Assembly (NCBI RefSeq): GCF_004135365.1 | Contig: NZ_CP035492.1 | Span: 1,116,001 to 1,180,000 of the forward strand | Source of the DNA: Paenibacillus protaetiae | GTDB lineage: Bacteria; Bacillota; Bacilli; Paenibacillales; Paenibacillaceae | DNA: 64,000 nucleotides | Reading direction: 5' to 3' | Shown: positions 33,051-42,950 of the stretch, in pieces | Layout: the number at the start of each line of letters is the position of its first letter | Position numbering within the stretch: the first letter of the stretch is position 1 | Position numbers and translations under genes: made by a program | Notes under the pieces: model-generated | What the model was told of the DNA's origin: nothing | Databases searched by the model: none | What the model saw: only the letters and a program-made list of their open reading frames with translations

Positions 33051-33093
33051 GATACCCGTCATCCCTTTGTCAAATTCAATTTATTAACAGCGC

Positions 33094-33648
33094 TTACCGG
33101 CGGTACGCTTTCTCATGATAACGCAATATCGGTTTAAACAATTGCTCCCCGTCCTCCGGCAGCGGATTTGATGCGTCCAAACTTAAAGCCAGCGCCCGGT
33201 ACGTCTCCGGCACCCAAATATAAGCATGGACATAATCCGTGGGCTTAAACCCGGCTTTTACCCAGAAACGCATGCGATTCGCGTTGTCAGCGGAATCATC
33301 CGCTTCCGCTTCAATCACAATGCCGCGGCACTTTTTCACGTGCTCCGCCCACCTGCGCATATCCGCCATGCAAGCCATGCCGATCCCTTGGCCGCGGTTT
33401 TCCCGCCTTACGGCAAAATAGTCGATCACAAGCACGCCCGCGTTCGGGTCCGCAGCCGTTAACGCCATTGCCGCCGCCTCGCTGCCGATATCGTCCAGCC
33501 ATACATGCAGTTCGCAAAGCTTGCGTTCAAACATGCGCTTTACAATCGCATCCTTTTTCCTTCCATGTTCGGGAAATGCGGCTTCATATACCGGTTTCGC
33601 TTTTGCCCATAATGTTTCATCCCATTGGTCTGTAAGGATATGTTTCAT
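33094..33648 (-). CDS. GNAT-family N-acetyltransferase
   Basis: The 184-residue protein shows the GNAT core: a strand with VLVIDYFAVRRENRGQGIG, where R-x-x-x-R-G-Q-G-I-G binds the acetyl-CoA pyrophosphate, then a helix, VIEAEADD and MRFWVKAGFKPTDY. I prefer ATG 33648, about ten bases after AGGAG, to the longer frame from 33714. It lies directly downstream of receptor locus 2 on the same strand (73 bases after gerB), but a functional link is not evident. Confidence 0.85.
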   Translation of the reverse strand: MKHILTDQWDETLWAKAKPVYEAAFPEHGRKKDAIVKRMFERKLCELHVWLDDIGSEAAAMALTAADPNAGVLVIDYFAVRRENRGQGIGMACMADMRRWAEHVKKCRGIVIEAEADDSADNANRMRFWVKAGFKPTDYVHAYIWVPETYRALALSLDASNPLPEDGEQLFKPILRYHEKAYRR

Positions 33649-33721
33649 CTGGTTTGGCTCTCCTGTCCCGTTTCGATAACAACAGTATAAGGCACATCGG
33701 TCCCGTATTTCCAAACCATGC

Positions 33722-34819
33722 TTATGAAGATGCGTTCCTGTCCTTCATTTTGCCGATCGTCCATAACACAATGGGGATGACGAGGCCAAAAAACATGGAG
33801 TAATACGGCCATTCTTCCAGCGACCTGACCGTAACTGCCGTATTCGGCCATACGATGGTGGATACGACAAACCCAATCAAGGATATCGGAAGAAGAAGCG
33901 GCTTGTTGCTTTTAATCCGGAATAGGCTGGCATAACTCGCGGATATCACATAAAGCAGCAACGCCAAACGAAAAAAAATCGCGATGTACCATAACACGGC
34001 GACCACCACTTCAAATCGCTCGTAAAAATCCGCAATGCTGATCGTACGGACCGCAAAGTAAGTCGGATACGATAAGTTTTCCACTACCCCTTCGCTTAGA
34101 ACCGCAATGCAGACAAAGGTCATAAATAAAAACATGGCTCCGCTCATCATCGAAGCTTTCATCACGGCGGATTTCCACTTGTCCGGTTCTTTAAAGTGAT
34201 GGGCGATAAACAAAAAGATTACGCTTTCGGCATAAGGAAACCCGATGGTCAAAATAGAGGCATGGACAATCGGTTTCCAGCCATTTTCCATAACCGGCTT
34301 AATATTGTCCAGATGAGTTGTCGGAATTAACGAGAAGAAACCAAGCGCAAATAACAGGAGCACTAACGAAAATAAAACTTCCGCCGCTCGGCCCCCCGTA
34401 GATATTCCGCAGCGCACGATGTAGTTAACGGCAATAATCATAAGAGCGACAATCGCTTCCGGAGGCGTTTCCGGAATGATGGAATTCGCTACAAAATCGG
34501 CCAGATCTCTTAAAACGATGGAATAAATAAGAAAGGGGTAAGCCGTTGCAAACAACCCGACAAACCAGATGCCGCCTTGTTTTCCCAGCAGCTGTTCCAA
34601 GTGGGCAGCTACGCTTTTCCCTTTCAGCTGGGATGCTATGCCGGCATGCAGCAGCACGATGAGCACTTGAATGCATAATGTGAAAAGGATGGCGATCCAG
34701 GCATCCTGCTGCGCATAACTGGACAATGTAGCCGGCAGCACCAGAAAAGCGCTGCCAAGCTGGTACATAATAAACCAGATGGAAGCTTGCCTGCTTGTAA
34801 TTAGCTCTTTCGCGTTCAT
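33722..34819 (-). CDS. Germinant receptor B subunit (GerB family, locus 2)
   Basis: The 365-residue APC-like membrane protein of about ten segments begins SRQASIWFIMYQLGSAFLV, the usual GerB opening. It is the last gene of locus 2 (A-C-D-B), eleven bases after the small D gene. As in other receptors, the B subunit probably holds the germinant-binding pocket. Its specificity cannot be deduced. Confidence 0.9.
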   Translation of the reverse strand: MNAKELITSRQASIWFIMYQLGSAFLVLPATLSSYAQQDAWIAILFTLCIQVLIVLLHAGIASQLKGKSVAAHLEQLLGKQGGIWFVGLFATAYPFLIYSIVLRDLADFVANSIIPETPPEAIVALMIIAVNYIVRCGISTGGRAAEVLFSLVLLLFALGFFSLIPTTHLDNIKPVMENGWKPIVHASILTIGFPYAESVIFLFIAHHFKEPDKWKSAVMKASMMSGAMFLFMTFVCIAVLSEGVVENLSYPTYFAVRTISIADFYERFEVVVAVLWYIAIFFRLALLLYVISASYASLFRIKSNKPLLLPISLIGFVVSTIVWPNTAVTVRSLEEWPYYSMFFGLVIPIVLWTIGKMKDRNASS

Positions 34820-34830
34820 GCCCGCACCCC

Positions 34831-35067
34831 CTATCGGAGTAGATTGGATATCATTTGGCCAAACGGTCCGATCACCCTCATGATCGCCAAAAGTGGGCTC
34901 GGAAGCGGAACATGCAACTGCAGCAGCAGCAGCAATACAAATCCGATGCTGAATAAACCGGCGCTAAAGGCCATTTCTCGAAACGCTTTTGCCTTAACCA
35001 GCAGCCGGCATTCCGCCGCTTCCGCAATAAGGACAATCAGCATAATAAGCAGCAGCACAGCCGTCAC
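34831..35067 (-). CDS. Small two-TM germinant-receptor D-type protein (locus 2)
   Basis: The 78-residue protein has two hydrophobic segments (about 3-15 and 34-50) separated by a charged loop (ECRLLVKAKAFREM). Its gene overlaps gerC by four bases, so it is translated with the receptor. Small D-type genes of this size occur in some Bacillus and relatives' ger operons, and their products modulate receptor function. I recognise no sequence family, so the call rests on size, topology and position. Confidence 0.75.
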   Translation of the reverse strand: MTAVLLLIMLIVLIAEAAECRLLVKAKAFREMAFSAGLFSIGFVLLLLLQLHVPLPSPLLAIMRVIGPFGQMISNLLR

Positions 35068-36278
35068 CTCCTTCTTTGCTCCTCTATCGTTTCATGCATA
35101 GGGCTTGTCAATTTTCCGAAATAGCGGATTGTATAGTCAATAGACACGTCCGTCTTCAACTCATTTTGAAAAATATCATGCCAGTCCTGCTGCCAGCTTC
35201 TCCATAACTTCGGATACTTCCGGTGGAACGCTTCTCCGAAGCCGTAGACGTCGGTCCCTTTCGATTGCGAGCTTGCTATACTGCTCATGATAATTTTTTC
35301 CAGCTGTTTCTTCGCAAGTTGCTCCATTTGCTTAATTACGTTCTCATCCGTCAAATCCGCCTTGCAATGGACTTCGCCCAAGTTCGCTTGTATCCGGACC
35401 TTCAAATGCATCACCGGTTTGCCGTTCTCCACGCGGGGTTCATATTTTGTTTTTGCTTCATGCACTTCCACCAGAAACAATTTATCCGAATCCGGGCATT
35501 TCACCCGGCCTACCGTATTGGATACCTTATTGGTAATATAGCTGTACCCTTTGCTGTCCTGTTCATTTAGCCAGCCTACGAGCCGTTCATCACGAAACAG
35601 GCCGATTCCCGTATATTTATATTCTGCCAAGGAAGCGGGCTGTTTTACATTATCGGAGGATTCCCCTTTTTTCACGTCGCCTACGATTGTGACGCCGGTT
35701 AATACCGGGTCCCATCCGTCCTTTGTCAGCCTCTGAATCATATCGGTGACATTAACGGCAGCCGTGGGCGCCCATACTTTTTCCGACATTTTTAAAGAAC
35801 GGTATAAATCCATAGCGGTCAACGTTTCCATCGGCGTTACGATCGACAGGATCTCTTTTGCTTTGAAACCGCGCGCAACCGCCATGTAGAAGTCCGGACG
35901 GATTTCATGGTCCCGAAACAGGAAGTCCAGCGTCTCTCGTATGCCCTTTCTGGCAATCGCATCATTCAATATCAAGATGCGCAAATGCGCAATATACATG
36001 CGCCTGGGCGCGTTGGTTGTAATTTTGCGAAGCGCTTCAAATAAGGTTGGAGCCGAGGAGCTGAACACGATAGACGGAGATCGTTCTGATCCCCGGTTTT
36101 TGGACATTTGCGAAGGATCCGCTACCTGTACCGTTATTTCGTAGTTTCCTTGTTCCGTCAAGTCGATTCCCATAGCTAGCACGACCGACAGGTCATTAAT
36201 TTCAGTCCGGTTCCAGCAGCCCGTTAAGCAGGTGAAGAGCAAGGATGCAATTCCGATCTTTTGGATGATGGATGCCAA
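35064..36278 (-). CDS. Germinant receptor C subunit lipoprotein (GerC family, locus 2)
   Basis: The 404-residue lipoprotein has a signal peptide ending C-L-T-G-C (Cys21) followed by Trp, as in typical GerC proteins. The family pattern continues with INDLSVVLAMGIDL and GFGEAFHRKYPKLW near the C-terminus. It follows the A gene by six bases and overlaps the D gene. Confidence 0.92.
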   Translation of the reverse strand: MASIIQKIGIASLLFTCLTGCWNRTEINDLSVVLAMGIDLTEQGNYEITVQVADPSQMSKNRGSERSPSIVFSSSAPTLFEALRKITTNAPRRMYIAHLRILILNDAIARKGIRETLDFLFRDHEIRPDFYMAVARGFKAKEILSIVTPMETLTAMDLYRSLKMSEKVWAPTAAVNVTDMIQRLTKDGWDPVLTGVTIVGDVKKGESSDNVKQPASLAEYKYTGIGLFRDERLVGWLNEQDSKGYSYITNKVSNTVGRVKCPDSDKLFLVEVHEAKTKYEPRVENGKPVMHLKVRIQANLGEVHCKADLTDENVIKQMEQLAKKQLEKIIMSSIASSQSKGTDVYGFGEAFHRKYPKLWRSWQQDWHDIFQNELKTDVSIDYTIRYFGKLTSPMHETIEEQRRR

Positions 36279-36284
36279 CGCGTA

Positions 36285-37721
36285 CTACCCCCGCTTTTGT
36301 GAGTTCATCAATGACAGGCCGGAAATACGGAACAGCGTATCCTTTTTTCCGTTCTGAGCGTGTGAGCCGGTATAAGGGTTGCCAAATGACTTTAGGCTGC
36401 ACAAATGCACAATTAACAGCAGCACACCGATGGTAAGGCCGTAAGCGCCGAAAGAAGCGGCTAATCCCATAAACAGAAACCGGATCATCCGAATCGGGAT
36501 GGACATCGAATAAGCCGGAATAACGAAGCTGGATATCGCCGTAATGGATACGATAATAACCATAACCGCCGACACGATTGTGGCTTCAACAGCCGCTTGT
36601 CCCACGACAATGGTGCCAACGATGGACATCGCCTGGCCGACTGTTCGGGGCATCCGTATTCCTGCTTCCCGTAAAATTTCAAAGGTGATCTCCATAATCA
36701 GCGCTTCAACAAAAGCCGGGAACGGAATGCCTTCCCGCTGCGCCGCCAGACTGAGCAGCAGCTGCGTAGGCAGCATGTCCTGATGAAACGTCGTTAATGC
36801 AATGTAGACGGATGGCGCCAGCAGGCATATGCACAGCGAAATATACCGAAGCCACAGCACCAAACGGCTGAACACAACGGACTGGCTCCTATCTTCGGCA
36901 GAAGCAAGGAAATCGGTGAAAAATGCCGGTGCAAACAATACGAACGGCGTATTGTCGGTAACAAAAGCGATCCGGCCGGCCATAATAGCCCGGGCAATCG
37001 AATCCGGACGATCCGTATTATAGATCGTGGGGAAGATCGACTTTGGCTGGTCCGCCAGTAAAATTTCCTCCAAATATTCGCTTTCCAGCACATGGTGCTG
37101 CTTGGAATTTCTTAATTTGTCCAGCATTTGCTGAACGAGCGCAGCATCCGCTTTGCCTTCCAAATAAACAACGGTCACATCCGTCTTGGACGGGTGCCCG
37201 ACTTTGATGGATACGACACGAAGATTAGGATCTTTAATTCTCCGGCGGATTAAAGTCGTGTTCGTGCGCATCGTTTCGTTAAACGAATCACGCGGGCCGC
37301 GGACAACCGTCTGAATCTGGGATTCCGTTATGCTGCGCTCTTCCCAGCCCGGAAGCGGAATGGCCAGCCCCAGTTTATGCCCGTTGATGAGCAGCAGCAC
37401 GGAACCGTCCATCAGCTGATCCAGCGACTGGCGGAACGAATAAATGAACTTGACATCAATGGACTCCAGAATCGATTCTTTTATTTCCGCGAGTGTAATA
37501 TGTTCCCCTTGGATACGGTTAAGCAATGGAGTGATCACACTTTGCTGCAGCTGGACATTATCGACCATTCCGTCCAAATACACGACAGCCGCTTGTTGAT
37601 GGCCGGCCGAAATGACCGCTTCGCGAATAATCAGATCCGAGCTGTTGCCCATAGCCGCACGGTATCGGTCTATATTCGGCTGCAGTTCCGCTGCAAAGTC
37701 GGATTGTTGTTGGCCGCTCAT
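36285..37721 (-). CDS. Germinant receptor A subunit (GerA family, locus 2)
   Basis: The 478-residue protein has the GerA N-terminal subdomains (VVRGPRDSFNE and TNTTLIRRRI near 145-165) and a membrane half with the signature PFPAFVEALIME and FEILREAGIRMPR. ATG 37721 follows AGGGAGGG; the TTG one codon earlier is too close to it. It is the first gene of locus 2. No clear sigma-G promoter could be assigned upstream. Confidence 0.92.
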   Translation of the reverse strand: MSGQQQSDFAAELQPNIDRYRAAMGNSSDLIIREAVISAGHQQAAVVYLDGMVDNVQLQQSVITPLLNRIQGEHITLAEIKESILESIDVKFIYSFRQSLDQLMDGSVLLLINGHKLGLAIPLPGWEERSITESQIQTVVRGPRDSFNETMRTNTTLIRRRIKDPNLRVVSIKVGHPSKTDVTVVYLEGKADAALVQQMLDKLRNSKQHHVLESEYLEEILLADQPKSIFPTIYNTDRPDSIARAIMAGRIAFVTDNTPFVLFAPAFFTDFLASAEDRSQSVVFSRLVLWLRYISLCICLLAPSVYIALTTFHQDMLPTQLLLSLAAQREGIPFPAFVEALIMEITFEILREAGIRMPRTVGQAMSIVGTIVVGQAAVEATIVSAVMVIIVSITAISSFVIPAYSMSIPIRMIRFLFMGLAASFGAYGLTIGVLLLIVHLCSLKSFGNPYTGSHAQNGKKDTLFRISGLSLMNSQKRG

Positions 37722-37848
37722 CAAATCCCTCCCTTTCCATAAACATACTTTTCCCTATTTGCATAAAATCATGTGTAACCCAGAGACCGTTCAGGCCGCC
37801 TTAGCAGCCGATTGCCGAAGCGGCAAACCGGACAATCCCGTCATGAAA

Positions 37849-37883
37849 ACGGCGGCGCCGGGGAATAGTCCCGGCGCCGCCGT
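37849..37883 (-). terminator. Terminator of the GNAT gene
   Basis: ACGGCGGCGCCGGG and CCCGGCGCCGCCGT form a 14-bp all-GC stem followed, on the minus strand, by TTTTC. Confidence 0.85.
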
Positions 37884-37917
37884 CTGGTTCTTATAGTATC
37901 CGAATCTGCCTGTTCCG

Positions 37918-38394
37918 TTACAAGTAACGAATATACCAAGCGTCGCACGCAAAATGCTCTGAACCGGCCAGCGGTTCGTTCAGCGGCTCAAACTGGTGTT
38001 TGGCATAAAAGCGGTTGGCAGCTTGCATATTTTGCAAAGTTTCCAAATAACATGCTCGGTAATGCCGGCTGGCAAATGCCAGCGCCTCATCCAGCAGCGC
38101 AGCGGCTATTCCCGTCCCCCTCGCTTCCGGGAGCAAATACATTTTTTGCAGCTCGCAAATGCCTTGCTCCGGATCTCCGAACTCCGCGATGCCGCAGCCT
38201 CCCCATAACGTTCCTTCATCGCTGCAGGCGATCCAATAGGCGCGGCCTTCTTCCGCGTAATAATCGGACAGATGGCTTAAGCTTTCATCTTCCCATGCCA
38301 GCCCGGAGCGGTTGCCTCCGAACTCGATCAGACATTGCCGGATCACGGATTCGATCGCGCTGTTATCGTCCGCTTTAATCATTCGAATGTTCAT
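37918..38394 (-). CDS. GNAT-family N-acetyltransferase
   Basis: The 158-residue protein is a single GNAT domain: IRMIKADDNSAIESVIR at the start, LQKMYLLPEARGTGIAAALL with the R-G-T-G-I acetyl-CoA loop, and CYLETLQNMQAANRFYAKHQFEPL. This pattern is close to the common family with the L-E-T-x-x-x-M-x-x-A block. Substrate unknown. It lies alone between receptor loci 2 and 3. Confidence 0.88.
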   Translation of the reverse strand: MNIRMIKADDNSAIESVIRQCLIEFGGNRSGLAWEDESLSHLSDYYAEEGRAYWIACSDEGTLWGGCGIAEFGDPEQGICELQKMYLLPEARGTGIAAALLDEALAFASRHYRACYLETLQNMQAANRFYAKHQFEPLNEPLAGSEHFACDAWYIRYL

Positions 38395-38467
38395 CTTGCT
38401 GCCCCCACATTAACCATATTCTCTCTTCTATTCTACCTGAATCGGGCACATTGGTTAAGTAGAATCG

Positions 38468-40249
38468 TTACTGCGCGCGATCATCTAACGGATAAAAAAT
38501 AAGGTTGATCGGAAAGGCCGAACCAGCAGGAGGGCTGAATTCAATGTCCAGGCTGTCTTCACGCCCTGTTGTTTTATCCAGCAGGATCATGCCGTCGAAA
38601 GCTGTTAACACGCCGGAATCGGGTGTCATCCGGATATCGCCGTTTATTTTGAACGGACCGCGGAAAGCGCCGCCTTTGGCCAGCAGCAAAACAGCCATTT
38701 TGCGCGGCTTGTCAGCATGAATGTGATAGACGGTGCCGTAGTTGGCCGAATCGGTAACCGTTACGGCACGCATCGGGTCATATCCTTGCTGGAAGGTGTC
38801 ATCCTGTCCGTCGCCGATGGCGAGGCGCATCGGTTTCGCGAGGCCGGCTGACGACAAATCTACCTTCCAATCGAAGCCGGTAATCGGGAAGGTGCCGCGG
38901 ATATGACCTGCAAAATCCAGCTTCGGCAAATCCAGCATCGCGTCTGACACCGTATCGGCAACCGCAAACGTAAATTGCACCTTACCGTTTGTTTCTACAT
39001 CGTAGATGAGGTTAGCCCCTTGCGCAGGATAAAAGTCCGGAAACTGCTTGTATACAATCGTGTCACCGGCAGCAATCTCGAACGTTTCGTCTATAGGGTC
39101 ATGCAGCATAAAATCAACCGTAGCTTCGCTGCCCATCAGCTGGGCGTATATCGTCGGATAAACTTTGCCTTTATTCGTCGTTCTTACCGTCACCGGGTGA
39201 TCCGTTTCATTGGTCGCCAATATGGCGAAAGACACTTTATGGTCCATACCGTTCAAATGATCGGCATATAACCGCGCTTTTCCTTCCACCGTATCCTGGT
39301 ATAAAATGCCGGGCTGTACGAACGTTTCCGGACTATCGCTGACAAGCAGCGAACGCGACTTGTCTTCCGTAACGGTTTTGGCTACTTTAGGCAAATCCAA
39401 ATAATTGCCGTACAAAGTGGGCCAGTCCGTCTTAATATAGCCGCCAATCGGCTTCGTATAGATCGGATATTCCACCTGACTCAAATATACCGTGTTTTCA
39501 ATCACGATATTTCGCGTATACGGCGCGCTTTTGCTGCCGCTTTTGTCCGTTACCGTTAAAGTTACCGGATAAGTGCCCGGTGTAAAAAAAGCATCCGATT
39601 TGCCTTGCCATTCATACGTTAAACCTTCGGCATCCGGGTCGTAGCTCAAATCTACGTATTTCACCGGTTCGCCGATCCTGTAGCTGGGCTTGGCAAATGT
39701 AAATTTGGCGACAGGGCTTGAGTTATTCAGCTCCGGATTGTATACGCCTGCCGGCTTCGGAACGTACAGCACGTCGATCCGTCTCAATTCGTTATTATAG
39801 GTATACTTTGCGCCCATATAATCCGACAGCCACGTTAATTTAATTAATAAATGCCCGTTTACAATGACAGCCACCTGGTCTAACGGTATCATTGCTCCAT
39901 TCACATAGGCCAGCTGAGTCGTCAAATCAAGCAAAATGCTGTACTTTGGCGTCTCCATATGAATTTGCCGGGTTTCTCCGTCCCACTGCACCTGCATGCC
40001 GAACGTATCGCCAAGAAACTTGGCGGGAACGAACGTTTTGCCGTCTTTAATCGTAGCAGCCGCCTCCAGCTTGACCTGCTCTCCATTCACAAACGCTTCT
40101 TGCTTGTCCAAATAAAACACGACATAACTGGAGGAAGAAGCAATCGCCGCCGGCTGCTCCGCCGCATTGGCCATGGTGCCGAATGAAGCGAATAAGGCTG
40201 CCATTGCAATCAGCAGCCACTTTCTCATTATGGATTGGTTTCTGTTCAT
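38468..40249 (-). CDS. Secreted copper-amine-oxidase N-terminal-domain protein with PKD-like domain
   Basis: The 593-residue protein has a signal peptide (cleavage near ANAAEQ, about 30), then a Cu_amine_oxidN1-type domain (about 40-165; VFYLDKQEAFVNGEQVKLEAA, FVPAKFLGDTFGMQVQWD), common in Paenibacillus wall proteins and not catalytic. A PKD-like region follows (about 180-250; TYEWQGKSDAFFTPGTYPVTLTVTD), then a beta-rich part. ATG 40249 follows AAGGAG by six bases. It is probably a cell-surface protein with an unknown ligand. Confidence 0.82.
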   Translation of the reverse strand: MNRNQSIMRKWLLIAMAALFASFGTMANAAEQPAAIASSSSYVVFYLDKQEAFVNGEQVKLEAAATIKDGKTFVPAKFLGDTFGMQVQWDGETRQIHMETPKYSILLDLTTQLAYVNGAMIPLDQVAVIVNGHLLIKLTWLSDYMGAKYTYNNELRRIDVLYVPKPAGVYNPELNNSSPVAKFTFAKPSYRIGEPVKYVDLSYDPDAEGLTYEWQGKSDAFFTPGTYPVTLTVTDKSGSKSAPYTRNIVIENTVYLSQVEYPIYTKPIGGYIKTDWPTLYGNYLDLPKVAKTVTEDKSRSLLVSDSPETFVQPGILYQDTVEGKARLYADHLNGMDHKVSFAILATNETDHPVTVRTTNKGKVYPTIYAQLMGSEATVDFMLHDPIDETFEIAAGDTIVYKQFPDFYPAQGANLIYDVETNGKVQFTFAVADTVSDAMLDLPKLDFAGHIRGTFPITGFDWKVDLSSAGLAKPMRLAIGDGQDDTFQQGYDPMRAVTVTDSANYGTVYHIHADKPRKMAVLLLAKGGAFRGPFKINGDIRMTPDSGVLTAFDGMILLDKTTGREDSLDIEFSPPAGSAFPINLIFYPLDDRAQ

Positions 40250-40341
40250 GTTCTGCTCCTTATCCAACTATTTGGTTATATGGAACGGACTTCCTAATCC
40301 GTTCTCACCTATAAACGCCCGAATATTGGAAAAAGTTGCGT

Positions 40342-41550
40342 TTAGGAACCGGCTTGCTCCTTATTTAATCTGCGCACTTTCAAATCCGACCGCGTAATGT
40401 GGAAATTGGCATCTACATGAATTTTGGCTTGAGAGAATGCCTGATCCCAATTCTTCACTTTTTTAAACTGTTTGTTATGGCGGCGGTAATACTGCTGGCC
40501 GAAGCCGAATACGTCCGCTTTTTCATTTTTCTGCACAGACCGGATTGCAGATTCGAGCTGCTTCTCCAAATATTGGGATGCACGTTCTTCCAATTCGGCA
40601 AATCCTTTTACTTTATCAAGCGGAATATTTTCATCCAGGCTGGAAACGATTCCTTCCACATCCACCTTCAGAGAGATTTCAAAACGTTCCCCTTTCTTCC
40701 GGATATGCGTTTTCGTATGGGTATGGTCCACTTCCAGCGACACAAATGTATTCGGCTGGTCAAGTGGCACCGTTAACGATGTCGAATCTAATTTATTTTG
40801 GATAATGTTAATGGCTCTCGTCTGCTCGATGTTCAAATAACCAACCAGCTTTTGATCTTTGAATACGGCTGCCCCCAAAATTTTCACATTGGCATGAGGG
40901 TTGATTTCTTTAAGCTCATCCATGGTCTGGCCGGCTTTCGGGTCTCCGGTGAGCGTCACTGCGCCTAGTGTCAGCGCATATCCTTCCGTTAAGGTCGACC
41001 GGGAGATTTGATAGAGACGGCTTTCCGGGATGCCGCCCCACACGCGATAAAAGTTTTGGACCTGCGACTGGATTTTGCTGCTTGCATATTGTTCGCCCGG
41101 ATATAACGTCTTAAGCAGATCGGCTGCCGGCACGCCCTTTGCAATGAGAATAATGACATCTTCCCGTACATACCGCGAACGCTGGATGATGTCGATAAAC
41201 TTGTCCAAGCCGTTACGCGCAAGCTTCTCGTCAATAATAATGACGCGAATATGGGAAGTAATCAGTATCCGTTCTGATTTTTCGTTAATCCGGTAAGTGG
41301 CTTCCTCAATCGTATTGCCCTCGCTCGTGAAGACAACGGTTGTCCCTTGGCCTTTGCTTTCATTGGAGCCGTTGCCCTCGGCGGAGTTGATTAGCTCATA
41401 GGTCACTTTCATCGGTTTTTTAGTCCCCGGCTCGAACGCGACGCCGGTAAGCAGGACGGAACGGTTCAGCTCGATCAAATCCCAGCAGCCTGCCGTCAAT
41501 ACGACCATCGCTGCAATCATACCGGCGCATAGCCATTGTTTTACTTTCAT
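40342..41550 (-). CDS. Germinant receptor C subunit lipoprotein (GerC family, locus 3)
   Basis: The 402-residue lipoprotein has a lipobox V-L-T-A-G-C (Cys22) followed by Trp-Asp, then the GerC pattern IELNRSVLLTGVAF and, near the C-terminus, ADVFGFGQQYYRRHNKQF. It overlaps the A gene by four bases and ends locus 3 (D-B-A-C). Confidence 0.92.
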   Translation of the reverse strand: MKVKQWLCAGMIAAMVVLTAGCWDLIELNRSVLLTGVAFEPGTKKPMKVTYELINSAEGNGSNESKGQGTTVVFTSEGNTIEEATYRINEKSERILITSHIRVIIIDEKLARNGLDKFIDIIQRSRYVREDVIILIAKGVPAADLLKTLYPGEQYASSKIQSQVQNFYRVWGGIPESRLYQISRSTLTEGYALTLGAVTLTGDPKAGQTMDELKEINPHANVKILGAAVFKDQKLVGYLNIEQTRAINIIQNKLDSTSLTVPLDQPNTFVSLEVDHTHTKTHIRKKGERFEISLKVDVEGIVSSLDENIPLDKVKGFAELEERASQYLEKQLESAIRSVQKNEKADVFGFGQQYYRRHNKQFKKVKNWDQAFSQAKIHVDANFHITRSDLKVRRLNKEQAGS

Positions 41551-42950
41551 GAAGCCTTCCTCCTTGCCGGCTGGGAAAATAGCGGCAGATACGGCACGCC
41601 AAATGTTTCAATTCTGGACAGATGGATCAGCATAAACGCAATGCCGCAAACGACGCCAAATAATCCCAGTACGGAGCTGAGTATAATTAGCATATGGCGG
41701 AACAGCCGGATGTTCGAACCAAATGTATAAACCGGAGCGACATAACCCGAAATGGCCGTAAAAGCGACCACAATGACGTTAATGTTAGAGACAAGCCCTG
41801 CTTGTACGACAGCTTCGCCTAATACAACCGCGCCGGCAATGGCAATGGAAGGGCCGATAATGCGCGGCATGCGGGTGCTCGCTTCCCGCAAAACTTCAAA
41901 TGTAAATTCCATCAGAATTACTTCCACTACGGTCGGGAAGGGGATGCCCTCCCTTTGCGCCGCTATGCTGGCAAGCAGCGACGTTGGAATGAGCTCCTGA
42001 TGAAAGCAGGTGATCGCCACGTAAAAAGCCGGCAAGCATAACGAAAGCATAAACGCAACGTATCTCATCAAGCGAATGACTGCGCCAAACATGAACCATT
42101 GATATTGATCCTCCGGCGATTTGAAAAAATCGCTTAACACGGCAGGAACCGTCAGCACAAACGGGCTTCCGTCCACTATAACGGCAACCCGGTGGTCAAG
42201 CAGGCAGGAGCAAACCGAATCCGGACGTTCGCTGTTATACGTAGTCGGAAACAATAAAAAACCTTTGGGGCTGAACAGCTTTTCCATATTCCCCGAGTCA
42301 AATATGCCAATCATATTGCTGTTGCAAAGCTTGTCCCGGATTTGCTGCACAACATTCGATTCCACTTCCCCGTCTAAATAAGCCAAATAAAGATGCGTTT
42401 TCGTTTTGGAGCCAATGACATGCTTCTCAAAACGCAAGCTTTCATTATTAATGCGTCTGCGGATCAAGCTGATATTAGTCGTTGCCGATTCCGAGAAAGC
42501 TTCCTTCGGGCCTCTAACCACGTTCTGGGTCGAAGGCTCGTCAACAGCCCGTGAAGTCAGCTGCTTGACATGCAGCAGCAAAATATCGGGGCTGCCTTCA
42601 AGCAGCAGCGCGGCATCGCCTTGGAGCAGCATAGCGGCCAACTGGCTGCGGTCTTGAATGATTTGCCCGGCAACCGCGCTCAAATAGGTTCTTTTAATGT
42701 AATCCAGCTTGTTGTCCGATACATTAAAATCCATGGATTGATCGGCTGCCGTAATGGGCTTGAGCACATTATCCATAACGTATTCGGAATTGGTCATCGT
42801 ATCCAAATAACATAACAGCGCGTATTCTCCGCGAATATTGAGCGGATTCATAATGAGATCTACGCTGTTTCCGAATGCTTGCTGCATCATCGTTTGCACA
42901 TAAGCCAGCGAATAATTGCCGCCTTGCGGCTGTCCTGTTGCGGCAGTCAT
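41547..42950 (-). CDS. Germinant receptor A subunit (GerA family, locus 3)
   Basis: The 467-residue protein has NVVRGPKEAFSES and TNISLIRRRI in the cytosolic half, and PFPTVVEVILMEFTFEVLRE and FGVPYLPLF in the membrane half, all standard for GerA. It overlaps the B and C genes by four bases on each side, implying translational coupling of all subunits. Confidence 0.93.
   Translation of the reverse strand: MTAATGQPQGGNYSLAYVQTMMQQAFGNSVDLIMNPLNIRGEYALLCYLDTMTNSEYVMDNVLKPITAADQSMDFNVSDNKLDYIKRTYLSAVAGQIIQDRSQLAAMLLQGDAALLLEGSPDILLLHVKQLTSRAVDEPSTQNVVRGPKEAFSESATTNISLIRRRINNESLRFEKHVIGSKTKTHLYLAYLDGEVESNVVQQIRDKLCNSNMIGIFDSGNMEKLFSPKGFLLFPTTYNSERPDSVCSCLLDHRVAVIVDGSPFVLTVPAVLSDFFKSPEDQYQWFMFGAVIRLMRYVAFMLSLCLPAFYVAITCFHQELIPTSLLASIAAQREGIPFPTVVEVILMEFTFEVLREASTRMPRIIGPSIAIAGAVVLGEAVVQAGLVSNINVIVVAFTAISGYVAPVYTFGSNIRLFRHMLIILSSVLGLFGVVCGIAFMLIHLSRIETFGVPYLPLFSQPARRKAS

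Noticed and set aside
37722-37790. Sigma-G promoter candidates upstream of the receptor loci
   Set aside because: I inspected the upstream region of each locus and found no pair of -35/-10 elements with convincing match and spacing. Regulation by sigma-G is expected from the family but not shown here.
40283-40304. Hairpin GAACGGA...TCCGTTC between gerC of locus 3 and the amine-oxidase-N protein gene
   Set aside because: The stem is only seven pairs with no T-run on either strand, so it is not called as a terminator.
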